A stretch of DNA of 64,000 nt from NCBI GenBank assembly GCA_942486035.1, contig CALNXK010000126.1:714501-778500 (forward strand). The letters are read 5' to 3'. Made by a program: the position numbers and the translations under genes. Of the stretch, positions 1 through 9,480 are shown piece by piece (the stretch's first letter is position 1; each line of letters opens with the position of its first letter). The stretch is from Porites lobata (taxonomy: Eukaryota; Cnidaria; Anthozoa; Scleractinia; Poritidae). The notes under the pieces were generated by a model. That model was not told the origin of the DNA and made no database searches. It saw nothing but the letters and a program-made list of their open reading frames with translations.

Positions 1-74
1 GAATCTCTTTAAGAACAGGAAAGTTTGAGTTTGATAGCAGCTACACGGTGGAGACCAAGAATGAAAAGATATAA

Positions 75-706
75 TGTGACAAGAGCTGCAAATCCTTTCG
101 CGATGGTGGTGGTTTCTGCCCTCATGTTCTTGTTGTTGCAGAGAAAATTGAAAAGCTGCGAAGCTTCATGGATTCCTACAAGAAATCTAGTAACAAACTG
201 GGCAACATCAGCGCAAACCTCCCTAAACAGCTTGGGGGAAAGCCAAATCAAGAAAAGAAACCAAGAAGAGGAAAAAACAATGTGAGCCAGGAACCAGTCC
301 TGTTAGAGGAAGACTATTCCGACATGATGGCACCAAAACCCATGAGGTAAACCGAATATTACCAAAATGACGAGCCCTTCTATGTAGTATTCATTCATCA
401 CTATGCAAACGCAACAACATGCATTGGTTGCACAAATGAGTTCCCCAAGCGAGTACAGATAGCACCCTACAACATTGCCATACTTCGCAAAGAGCGTTAC
501 TGGTACCTAAAAAAATGATCAAGGGAATGTTGAAATGGTACCAACCCATAAAAAAGAAGGCCAAGAGGTTTTACTGCGTACATAAAGAGTGTATTCTTCG
601 AAGGCACCCTTAGTTCTGGAGAGGTTTGGTAACTGTCTCTACTAATGTCCAGGGGCGCTTGAAAGAGAGCCACAAGGATCTATATGCAATGCTAAAGTTT
701 AGATAA
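75..706 (+). pseudogene. CxxC...CxHxxC ORF remnant, U1
   Basis: TAA at 348-350 as in other units. After TGGTACCT the A run is followed directly by TGATC, two bases short, which shifts the frame before the CxHxxC half. Confidence 0.55.
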
Positions 707-1083
707 CAAGAGGATAATGCACAAAGCAAACTCAACTAAAGGAGGAGTAAGATTTCAACTGGTCTTATTGCTACTCATATGATGCCACCTATGAACGATA
801 GAAAAACCAATTGTGAGCGTCCATCTGGCACAGCTCGATGTTATTGTGCATCATTTTTCGGTTACTGCGCCTCTGAAGTGTCATTCCTAGCAAAATTGCC
901 AGGGGCATAGCCAGCCCATACTGAGATCTGTAGGCCCAAGCCTAAAACTTTTTGGTTTGATCACTCTACCGCTTGTAATAAATTATGCATTGCTGGAGTG
1001 AGCTTAAAAGGTTAAGTCTATTGGTGAGGTCAGTGTGTATTAGCAGTGCGTGCAATTTTCAGGATATCTATGTTAAATGAAAG
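707..1083. other. Spacer between CxxC ORF and 74-residue ORF (U1; same in every unit)
   Basis: No supported gene. On the minus strand a 67-codon frame is open only in units with a longer G run (27076-27279 in U7 and 40190-40393 in U10), so it looks incidental. The class markers CAGCTCGATG/CAGCTTGATG and GATCACTC/GATCGCTC lie here. Confidence 0.6.
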
Positions 1084-1308
1084 TCAGCCAGGCCTACAAC
1101 TGGTCGAAAAGCTGGCTACACCCTTGACTGCTTGCTGATCGTGGTAGTGAGCTTTCTTTGTATGTCTGATCCACAATATTTGTCCTGTATCCTTTCGTTT
1201 CTCTATTAAGGTTTTGCTCAAATAAATTTTCAAGAATGCAAACGGCTGTCTCCTATAGGTTTTGCCGCACGGATTAAAGAGGGCCCAAAATCCAACTTGC
1301 AATGACAT
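1084..1308 (-). CDS. Hypothetical 74-residue ORF kept open in most units
   Basis: ATG at 1308 opens 74 codons ending at TGA 1084-1086. The peptide is basic (GKTYRRQPFAFLK, LIEKRKDTGQ) and matches no domain I recognise. Equivalent intact copies are at 5460-5684, 9859-10083, 14247-14471, 18633-18857, 31748-31972, 36115-36339, 40487-40711, 44851-45075, 49226-49450, 53596-53820, 57970-58194 and 62342-62566. It is broken in U6 (insertion near 23214) and altered in U7 (27373-27576). Class A units encode Gly and class B units Arg at residue 7. It has few long homopolymers, which may be why it stays open; coding function is doubtful. Confidence 0.25.
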   Translation of the reverse strand: MSLQVGFWALFNPCGKTYRRQPFAFLKIYLSKTLIEKRKDTGQILWIRHTKKAHYHDQQAVKGVASFSTSCRPG

Positions 1309-2319
1309 TGAACCTATTAATGATTCGGAGATGGACGCTCTACAGCTTCATAGGCTCCTCGTTAGGCCCTGTTCCTTATTCCCAGTAAATTTTCACAACA
1401 ACAACAGCAACAAAAGTACGTTTCATATTAGCTTGCGATATTTGGTGGTGAGGTGAGGCACGAATATTTGTATTCCCTACTAGGTTATTTAGTTTCTTTT
1501 CATGATTTATTTCAGTACCGTGCAGTACACGAAAAATTACTCGCATAATAAGATGATTATCGAAATAGTGAATGCTGCTGATAGAATCAAGGGAATAATC
1601 TATCCACAAAAAAGTAACTGGTTTGATAAAAATAACATCCTACTATACGTATACTTACTTTTTTTTTACTTCAGACAACATTGATTCGGGGGGTGACGGG
1701 ATTTACGGCGTTTAAAAAGAATGAAATAATAAATGAATTAAATGTTTGTAAAAAGCACCCGTTTTAAACAAGTGTGTCAACTACTTTTGTCCCTCATGTA
1801 GCTTCGCAAAATAGTAATAATTTCTTGCAAAATTACAACATTTTGAAATGACTTTTAAATACGACTCATTAATAACGGTTTTGGACTGATTAGTGTTCAA
1901 CTCGGTCTGTAATGATACGAGTGATTACTGAAATGGACGACACAAAGTCCTGGTATCAATTAATCATAACCATTGCAATTTCCGAGGAAATAAATACATC
2001 CTTTTTTGGTGGAAGAGCTTTTAATAACAATCATCCAAAATAAGGGAAACTTTCCCCAATTTCTCTCTCAGAGACAGTCTAATGTTACAAATTCGTCCAA
2101 TTTGGAGAATCCCCAGTTTACTAGGTTAAGCGGTTGTTGCTATGCTTATTGAGATAACTTCTGTGATTGGTGGATTTTTGCCAAGTGCAGTTAATAATGA
2201 GTTTTAGAAATAAAAGAGAAGCCTCCAGAGTCGTCAGGAATTGATCAGTAGTTTTATGTTTACACTTATTTCCATGGCAAGAAAACAAATTTAAAGGACG
2301 ACAAAAGAGAGAAAGAGAA
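1309..2319. other. Spacer upstream of the homeobox remnant (U1; same in every unit)
   Basis: About 1 kb without a recognised gene. It holds a short (CAA)n-like tract near 1397-1415, the 9 bp microdeletion site near 1336, a TATACGTATA palindrome near 1645, and a splice-acceptor-like pyrimidine run ending ACTTCAG near 1669-1676. Several 60-80 codon frames occur on both strands, but they overlap each other and are disrupted by run-length changes. Confidence 0.5.
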
Positions 2320-2574
2320 GTGAAAAATGCAGAAGCAGAGCAAACTCCCCAAAACAGAACAGGAATATTCACACAACACCAGCTCTTTGGCCTTGAACTA
2401 GAATTTGAACTAAAAGAAATTGTGTCAAGTAATGAAATTTCCGATATTTCTCAAAGACTGCAACTTAGTGAACCCCAAGTTAGACCTTCGTTTTAACACA
2501 GACGAGCAAAATGGAGGAGAAAAGGAATGCTACGCAGACCTGATGCTCACTGCAAAAGGAAACTTTACGCTTAA
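2320..2574 (+). pseudogene. Homeobox remnant, U1
   Basis: Reference copy of the decayed homeobox. The frame from GTG at 2320 reads a homeodomain of about 60 residues with F8, T9, L16, E17, F20, S41 and V45 intact. In helix 3 the W48 codon reads TCG (Ser), Q50 is TAA (2494-2496), N51 is CAC (His) and T47 is CCT (Pro). RRAKWRRK is preserved after the stop. The frame closes at TAA 2572-2574. The N-terminal half is closer to consensus than the open U6 copy, while helix 3 is worse. Confidence 0.82.
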
Positions 2575-2620
2575 AAGCTTGTTAACTGGATTTATAGCCA
2601 TTGACATTTTTATGGTTGGT

Positions 2621-2644
2621 GGCTTCTAGAGAAGCCGTTTTTTT
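2621..2644 (+). other. Hairpin followed by a T run after the homeobox remnant (U1 example)
   Basis: GGCTTCT, two bases, AGAAGCC form a 7 bp stem, followed by G and seven T. It recurs in every unit, including U6 near 24555, where the T run is five. Its position just after the homeobox frame is suggestive of a transcript end or processing structure, but no function can be shown. Confidence 0.4.
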
Positions 2645-3127
2645 CTAATAGCCTTAGCATTCAAAGCTAAAGACTGTCAATTATCTGAGCTATTTTAGCT
2701 GAAAAGCTGTCCTTTTGTTCCTGTTGTTCTTCTTTGGAAAACAAACGTTTCATCACTGATTGGCAGTTTTCTTTACTGTCCAAATTTGTGCTGTGAATCT
2801 TCTTCATATGCCTGTCAAGCCATGAAATGAATATGTTGATTGACATGCTTCACCAAAGAGCAGTTTACTAGGTTTTGAAGAGGATGCTTTAAATTGTTCT
2901 TCTTGGTCTTTCTTGGATGACATCGTTTCAAATGTTTGTCCAACCCTTTGAAATACAAGCCAGCTTGTTAACAACCAGAAAATCAGCAGTAAACATCTGA
3001 AGCCATGATTTCTAATAACGCTTACTCAGTAGCTACGCAATCGAACTTTGTCTGCCATTGGCTTGGCAATACAAATGTACAATGTACACCTGGGATTTGA
3101 GGCCAGATGTATTTGCATAATCATAGT

Positions 3128-3149
3128 AAGCACGTGGCACCTCGTGCTT
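3128..3149. other. Hairpin AAGCACG / CGTGCTT beside an octamer motif (U1 example)
   Basis: A perfect 7 bp inverted repeat with an 8 base loop (TGGCACCT). The octamer-like ATTTGCAT lies about 10 bp upstream. Both are retained in all units seen. On the minus strand the octamer reads ATGCAAAT and lies upstream of the minus-strand ORF discussed for U6, with a CCAAT between them. Confidence 0.35.
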
Positions 3150-3963
3150 GACTTCATTTGCCTATCAAAAACGCAAAAACAAATAATGCCTTCTCTGCAG
3201 AGCGCACTATGCGATTCGTGCCAGGGTTCAGTGCTATTTAGAGTTCAACCCTCATTTAAAATGGAATTACTGTTTTTCGATTTTCTTTTGTAATATTTTC
3301 AATTGCTCGAATGGTTCCCTGCCTGGTGGCTACACAGAATTTCTTCTCATTTCTCGTTTTTCCTACTTTTTCCATTCAAAGGAGAAAAGGTTTAACACTT
3401 AAACTTGGTCTTAATGTAACTGTAATGAAGTTGAAACGAATACAATAAGCTTCTCTCCAATTTTTTTTAGGGACAAAATCTTAGAAAAATTGTGTCTTGG
3501 GACAGGAAGACATGAAGCTGAACTGTAATTTGGTATGTATATTATTTCGTCCCGAGAAGACCATTTCAAGGTTTTTTTCCTTTGAGGGAAAGGAAGAACA
3601 ACAGGAAAACATGGCCAATCTTTGCTTTAAAGCGCTAACAAGTGTATGCTGCAGTTAAATGGTCATCATTTGTAATAGTCGATCATGCACACGCATTATA
3701 CCTGTTTTAAGACAGATGTAGACTTTACAACAAGTTGACTTTTTTGAGCAACATAGTTGTGAAAAGAGTGCCCAACGAAAATGGACTTTCAGAAAGTCTA
3801 AGGCAGATGTGTAGGAATTTTAGTACCTTCTGGAGGCCTCGGTTGTCGGCTTTGGGTTTACCTCTAGCAAAATTTGGTTTCGTGTCTGGTTTGAATTTGC
3901 AACAGAACCTGGAAACAAAAACTTTTTAACCTATTAATTCATTGATCTAGACCATTTTTATAA

Positions 3964-4374
3964 GCGTCAAAGAACACAATACAATACCTGCACCAAAATG
4001 GTGTCGCTCACCGAGATCTTAAGCCAGCAAATATCCTGATCAGCAATTAACATTATTGTGATTTGGCAATCGATGATATAGAGCAAGCCTGGGAATGCCA
4101 CCCTTTAGTTCGTAAAGTTGCTGATTTTGGCGAAGGCTGCTTTGGTGAAATACAGACTAATTCCAGTCTACAGTCCAAAACGAATCGCGTAAACCAAGGT
4201 ACACCCATGTATATGGCCCCCGAGATGCTAGTTGAAGAGATGCGATTGCCAGTTGCATCAGCAGTCTTTTGGCATGATCTTCTCTGTCCTTATTAATCGT
4301 AGCATCTGGTACCCATACTATGGGAAAATTCAAGAAGCCCTAGAGGAGGGGAAAGCGCCTATTTGGACGTTTGA
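3964..4374 (+). pseudogene. Protein kinase C-lobe remnant, U1
   Basis: Reference copy. Codons from 3964 read YLHQNG then VAHRDLKPANILISN (HRD at 4009-4017), the Ser/Thr-type catalytic loop. A TAA at 4048-4050 follows, then HYC and an open stretch 4063-4296 in the same frame containing DFG (4123-4131) and GTPMYMAPE (APE at 4216-4224). The DFG-APE activation segment is of ordinary length. After the stop at 4294-4296, YPYYGKIQEALEG can be read in another frame, so the C-lobe continues with frameshifts into the next unit. The N-lobe (glycine loop, VAIK lysine) is not recognisable upstream. The family resembles kinase expansions I recall in corals and anemones. It cannot encode a working kinase. 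Confidence 0.85.
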
Positions 4375-4448
4375 GAATCTCTTTAAGAACAGGAAAGTTT
4401 GAGTTTGATAGCAGCTACACGGTGGAGACCAAGAATGAAAAGATATAA

Positions 4449-5081
4449 TGTGACAAGAGCTGCAAATCCTTTCGCGATGGTGGTGGTTTCTGCCCTCATG
4501 TTCTTGTTGTTGCAGAGAAAATTGAAAAGCTGCGAAGCTTCATGGATTCCTACAAGAAATCTAGTAACAAACTGGGCAACATCAGCGCAAACCTCCCTAA
4601 ACAGCTTGGGGGAAAGCCAAATCAAGAAAAGAAACCAAGAAGAGGAAAAAACAATGTGAGCCAGGAACCAGTCCTGTTAGAGGAAGACTATTCCGACATG
4701 ATGGCACCAAAACCCATGAGGTAAACCGAATATTACCAAAATGACGAGCCCTTCTATGTAGTATTCATTCATCACTATGCAAACGCAACAACATGCATTG
4801 GTTGCACAAATGAGTTCCCCAAGCGAGTACAGATAGCACCCTACAACATTGCCATACTTCGCAAAGAGCGTTACTGGTACCTAAAAAAAGATGATCAAGG
4901 GAATGTTGAAATGGTACCAACCCATAAAAAGAAGGCCAAGAGGTTTTACTGCGTACATAAAGAGTGTATTCTTCGAAGGCACCCTTAGTTCTGGAGAGGT
5001 TTGGTAACTGTCTCTACTAATGTCCAGGGGCGCTTGAAAGAGAGCCACAAGGATCTATATGCAATGCTAAAGTTTAGATAA
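4449..5081 (+). pseudogene. CxxC...CxHxxC domain ORF remnant, U2 (reference copy)
   Basis: One frame of 211 codons from 4449 to 5081, interrupted by only two stops: TAA 4722-4724 and TAG 4986-4988. The first part is Lys-rich and coil-like (KLRSFMDSYKKSSNKLGN, then KKPRRGKNN) with an acidic LLEEDYSDMM. After the TAA comes EYYQNDEPFYVVF, a CIGC pair (4794-4805), APYNIAILRKERYWY and FYCVHKEC (CVHKEC at 4950-4967), then HP, stop, FWRGLVTV and ESHKDLYAML. The spacing suggests a small zinc-binding domain. I recall this pattern (CxGC, I-x-P-x-D/N, aromatic-rich strand, H/C pair, HP-x-F) from many uncharacterised cnidarian proteins. It directly follows the kinase remnant on the same strand, so the two may derive from one gene. 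Function unknown. Confidence 0.6.
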
Positions 5082-6696
5082 CAAGAGGATAATGCACAAA
5101 GCAAACTCAACTAAAGGAGGAGTAAGATTTCAACTGGTCTTATTGCTACTCATATGATGCCACCTATGAACGATAGAAAAACCAATTGTGAGCGTCCATC
5201 TGGCACAGCTCGATGTTATTGTGCATCATTTTTCGGTTACTGCGCCTCTGAAGTGTCATTCCTAGCAAAATTGCCAGGGGGCATAGCCAGCCCATACTGA
5301 GATCTGTAGGCCCAAGCCTAAAACTTTTTGGTTTGATCACTCTACCGCTTGTAATAAATTATGCATTGCTGGAGTGAGCTTAAAAGGTTAAGTCTATTGG
5401 TGAGGTCAGTGTGTATTAGCAGTGCGTGCAATTTTCAGGATATCTATGTTAAATGAAAGTCAGCCAGGCCTACAACTGGTCGAAAAGCTGGCTACACCCT
5501 TGACTGCTTGCTGATCGTGGTAGTGAGCTTTCTTTGTATGTCTGATCCACAATATTTGTCCTGTATCCTTTCGTTTCTCTATTAAGGTTTTGCTCAAATA
5601 AATTTTCAAGAATGCAAACGGCTGTCTCCTATAGGTTTTGCCGCACGGATTAAAGAGGGCCCAAAATCCAACTTGCAATGACATTGAACCTATTAATGAT
5701 TCGGAGATGGACGCTCTACAGCTTCATAGGCTCCTCGTTAGGCCCTGTTCCTTATTCCCAGTAAATTTTCACAACAACAACAGCAACAAAAGTACGTTTC
5801 ATATTAGCTTGCGATATTTGGTGGTGAGGTGAGGCACGAATATTTGTATTCCCTACTAGGTTATTTAGTTTCTTTTCATGATTTATTTCAGTACCGTGCA
5901 GTACACGAAAAAATTACTCGCATAATAAGATGATTATCGAAATAGTGAATGCTGCTGATAGAATCAAGGGAATAATCTATCCACAAAAAGTAACTGGTTT
6001 GATAAAAATAACATCCTACTATACGTATATTACTTTTTTTTTTTTTACTTCAGACAACATTGATTCGGGGTGACGGGATTTACGGCGTTTAAAAAGAATG
6101 AAATAATAAATGAATTAAATGTTTGTAAAAAGCACCCGTTTTAAACAAGTGTGTCAACTACTTTTGTCCCTCATGTAGCTTCGCAAAATAGTAATAATTT
6201 CTTGCAAAATTACAACATTTTGAAATGACTTTTAAATACGACTCATTAATAACGGTTTTGGACTGATTAGTGTTCAACTCGGTCTGTAATGATACGAGTG
6301 ATTACTGAAATGGACGACACAAAGTCCTGGTATCAATTAATCATAACCATTGCAATTTCCGAGGAAATAAATACATCCTTTTTGGTGGAAGAGCTTTTAA
6401 TAACAATCATCCAAAATAAGGGAAACTTTCCCCAATTTCTCTCTCAGAGACAGTCTAATGTTACAAATTCGTCCAATTTGGAGAATCCCCAGTTTACTAG
6501 GTTAAGCGGTTGTTGCTATGCTTATTGAGATAACTTCTGTGATTGGTGGATTTTTGCCAAGTGCAGTTAATAATGAGTTTTAGAAATAAAAAGAGAAGCC
6601 TCCAGAGTCGTCAGGAATTGATCAGTAGTTTTATGTTTACACTTATTTCCATGGCAAGAAAACAAATTTAAAGGACGACAAAAGAGAGAAAGAGAA

Positions 6697-6951
6697 GTGA
6701 AAAATGCAGAAGCAGAGCAAACTCCCCAAAACAGAACAGGAATATTCACACAACACCAGCTCTTTGGCCTTGAACTAGAATTTGAACTAAAAGAAATTGT
6801 GTCAAGTAATGAAATTTCCGATATTTCTCAAAGACTGCAACTTAGTGAACCCCAAGTTAGACCTTCGTTTTAACACAGACGAGCAAAATGGAGGAGAAAA
6901 GGAATGCTACGCAGACCTGATGCTCACTGCAAAAGGAAACTTTACGCTTAA
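6697..6951 (+). pseudogene. Homeobox remnant, U2
   Basis: Same length (255 nt) and same four helix 3 lesions as the U1 copy, with the in-frame TAA at 6871-6873. No additional indel is seen. Confidence 0.82.
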
Positions 6952-8354
6952 AAGCTTGTTAACTGGATTTATAGCCATTGACATTTTTATGGTTGGTGGC
7001 TTCTAGAGAAGCCGTTTTTTTTTCTAAATAGCCTTAGCATTCAAAGCTAAAGACTGTCAATTATCTGAGCTATTTTAGCTGAAAAGCTGTCCTTTTGTTC
7101 CTGTTGTTCTTCTTTGGAAAACAAACGTTTCATCACTGATTGGCAGTTTTCTTTACTGTCCAAATTTGTGCTGTGAATCTTCTTCATATGCCTGTCAAGC
7201 CATGAAATGAATATGTTGATTGACATGCTTCACCAAAGAGCAGTTTACTAGGTTTTGAAGAGGATGCTTTAAATTGTTCTTCTTGGTCTTTCTTGGATGA
7301 CATCGTTTCAAATGTTTGTCCAACCCTTTGAAATACAAGCCAGCTTGTTAACAACCAGAAAATCAGCAGTAAACATCTGAAGCCATGATTTCTAATAACG
7401 CTTACTCAGTAGCTACGCAATCGAACTTTGTCTGCCATTGGCTTGGCAATACAAATGTACAATGTACACCTGGGATTTGAGGCCAGATGTATTTGCATAA
7501 TCATAGTAAGCACGTGGCACCTCGTGCTTGACTTCATTTGCCTATCAAAAACGCAAAACAAATAATGCCTTCTCTGCAGAGCGCACTATGCGATTCGTGC
7601 CAGGGTTCAGTGCTATTTAGAGTTCAACCCTCATTTAAAATGGAATTACTGTTTTTCGATTTTCTTTTAAATATTTTCAATTGCTCGAATGGTTCCCTGC
7701 CTGGTGGCTACACAGAATTTCTTCTCATTTCTCGTTTTTCCTACTTTTTCCATTCAAAGGAGAAAAGGTTTAACACTTAAACTTGGTCTTAATGTAACTG
7801 TAATGAAGTTGAAACGAATACAATAAGCTTCTCTCCAATTTTTTTTTTTTAGGGACAAAATCTTAGAAAAATTGTGTCTTGGGACAGGAAGACATGAAGC
7901 TGAACTGTAATTTGGTATGTATATTATTTCGTCCCGAGAAGACCATTTCAAGGTTTTTTTTTTTTTCCTTTGAGGGAAAGGAAGAACAACAGGAAAACAT
8001 GGCCAATCTTTGCTTTAAAGCGCTAACAAGTGTATGCTGCAGTTAAATGGTCATCATTTGTAATAGTCGATCATGCACACGCATTATACCTGTTTTAAGA
8101 CAGATGTAGACTTTACAACAAGTTGACTTTTTTTTTGAGCAACATAGTTGTGAAAAGAGTGCCCAACGAAAATGGACTTTCAGAAAGTCTAAGGCAGATG
8201 TGTAGGAATTTTAGTACCTTCTGGAGGCCTCGGTTGTCGGCTTTGGGTTTACCTCTAGCAAAATTTGGTTTCGTGTCTGGTTTGAATTTGCAACAGAACC
8301 TGGAAACAAAAACTTTTTAACCTATTAATTCATTGATCTAGACCATTTTTATAA

Positions 8355-8765
8355 GCGTCAAAGAACACAATACAATACCTGCACCAAAATGGTGTCGCTC
8401 ACCGAGATCTTAAGCCAGCAAATATCCTGATCAGCAATTAACATTATTGTGATTTGGCAATCGATGATATAGAGCAAGCCTGGGAATGCCACCCTTTAGT
8501 TCGTAAAGTTGCTGATTTTGGCGAAGGCTGCTTTGGTGAAATACAGACTAATTCCAGTCTACAGTCCAAAACGAATCGCGTAAACCAAGGTACACCCATG
8601 TATATGGCCCCCGAGATGCTAGTTGAAGAGATGCGATTGCCAGTTGCATCAGCAGTCTTTTGGCATGATCTTCTCTGTCCTTATTAATCGTAGCATCTGG
8701 TACCCATACTATGGGAAAATTCAAGAAGCCCTAGAGGAGGGGAAAGCGCCTATTTGGACGTTTGA
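8355..8765 (+). pseudogene. Protein kinase remnant, U2
   Basis: Same structure as the U1 copy: TAA after the catalytic loop at 8439-8441, then an open stretch 8454-8687 through DFG and APE with a five-C run at the APE codons. Confidence 0.85.
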
Positions 8766-8839
8766 GAATCTCTTTAAGAACAGGAAAGTTTGAGTTTGAT
8801 AGCAGCTACACGGTGGAGACCAAGAATGAAAAGATATAA

Positions 8840-9480
8840 TGTGACAAGAGCTGCAAATCCTTTCGCGATGGTGGTGGTTTCTGCCCTCATGTTCTTGTTG
8901 TTGCAGAGAAAATTGAAAAGCTGCGAAGCTTCATGGATTCCTACAAGAAATCTAGTAACAAACTGGGCAACATCAGCGCAAACCTCCCTAAACAGCTTGG
9001 GGGGAAAGCCAAATCAAGAAAAGAAACCAAGAAGAGGAAAAAACAATGTGAGCCAGGAACCAGTCCTGTTAGAGGAAGACTATTCCGACATGATGGCACC
9101 AAAACCCATGAGGTAAACCGAATATTACCAAAATGACGAGCCCTTCTATGTAGTATTCATTCATCACTATGCAACGCGCAACAACATGCATTGGTTGCAC
9201 AAATGAGTTCCCCAAGCGAGTACAGATAGCACCCTACAACATTGCCATACTTCGCAAAGAGCGTTACTGGTACCTAAAAAAAAAAGATGATCAAGGGAAT
9301 GTTGAAATGGTACCAACCCATAAAAAAGAAGGCCAAGAGGTTTTACTGCGTACATAAAGAGTGTATTCTTCTTCGAGGCACCCTTAGTTCTGGAGAGGTT
9401 TGGTAACTGTCTCTACTAATGTCCAGGGGCGCTTGAAAGAGAGCCACAAGGATCTATATGCAATGCTAAAGTTTAGATAA
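8840..9480 (+). pseudogene. CxxC...CxHxxC ORF remnant, U3
   Basis: A six-G run near 8998 changes the frame of the Lys-rich segment. GCAACGCGCAAC near 9171 alters the bases just before the CxxC. Ten A near 9277 add one Lys in frame, and six A near 9321 shift it. Confidence 0.55.

Larger units (their letters stand above)
2575..3963. other. Spacer between homeobox remnant and kinase remnant (U1; same in every unit)
   Basis: It contains the broken version of the minus-strand ORF that is open in U6 (about 2600-2930), two hairpins, an octamer-like ATTTGCAT (3110-3117), the tandem palindromes TGTACAATGTACA near 3075, and a perfect inverted repeat GACTTTCAGAAAGTC near 3783. A 60-odd codon frame at about 3735-3929 shows no domain. 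Confidence 0.5.
1..4374 (+). repeat. Macrosatellite unit U1 (class A)
   Basis: Length 4374 bp. It carries the class A markers: CAGCTCGATG near 832, GATCACTCTACC near 959, AATCCAACTTGC near 1289, TTTACAACAAG near 3724 and AAGGTTTAAC near 3387. The CxxC ORF loses two bases after its A run near 508-518. The kinase remnant is open through the APE motif. Confidence 0.97.
4375..8765 (+). repeat. Macrosatellite unit U2 (class A)
   Basis: Length 4391 bp with all class A markers. Its CxxC ORF is among the least damaged: one reading frame from 4449 to 5081 interrupted by only two stops. T-run expansions near 7840 and 7955 account for part of the extra length. The kinase remnant is open through APE. 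Confidence 0.97.

Noticed and set aside
25..285. Frame of about 86-115 codons at each unit start (reads SLIAATRWRPRMKRYN), and its minus-strand mirror
   Set aside because: It starts at TTG and overlaps the kinase tail and CxxC frames. The competing frame contains recognisable domain residues; this one has none.
1376..1609. Minus-strand frame of 77-104 codons across the CAA-rich spacer
   Set aside because: No ATG at the favoured start, a low-complexity VAVVVV stretch from the (CAA)n tract, and length varying with homopolymer indels.
1645..1676. Splice acceptor (pyrimidine run then ACTTCAG) as evidence of a gene exon downstream
   Set aside because: No open coding exon follows in a consistent frame, and the T run length differs in almost every unit.
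1683..1700. Possible CENP-B box (TTCGGGGTGACGGG)
   Set aside because: The invariant A is one base out of register with TTCGnnnnAnnCGGG, and run length varies between units. A centromeric role cannot be argued from this.
2420..2629. Plus-strand frame of 61-69 codons across the homeobox (TTG start) and the minus-strand frame opposite it
   Set aside because: They are alternative readings of the homeobox remnant; the homeodomain frame explains the conservation.
3217..3252. tRNA-like B-box (GAGTTCAACCCTC) with AGGGTT/AACCCT pairing
   Set aside because: No acceptor stem, anticodon arm or A-box is found at proper spacing; it is only a 6 bp inverted repeat.
1..4374. Unit as a DNA transposon or retroelement amplified in place
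   Set aside because: I saw no terminal inverted repeats, LTRs, target-site duplications, transposase or reverse transcriptase. Perfect head-to-tail phase is better explained by tandem duplication.
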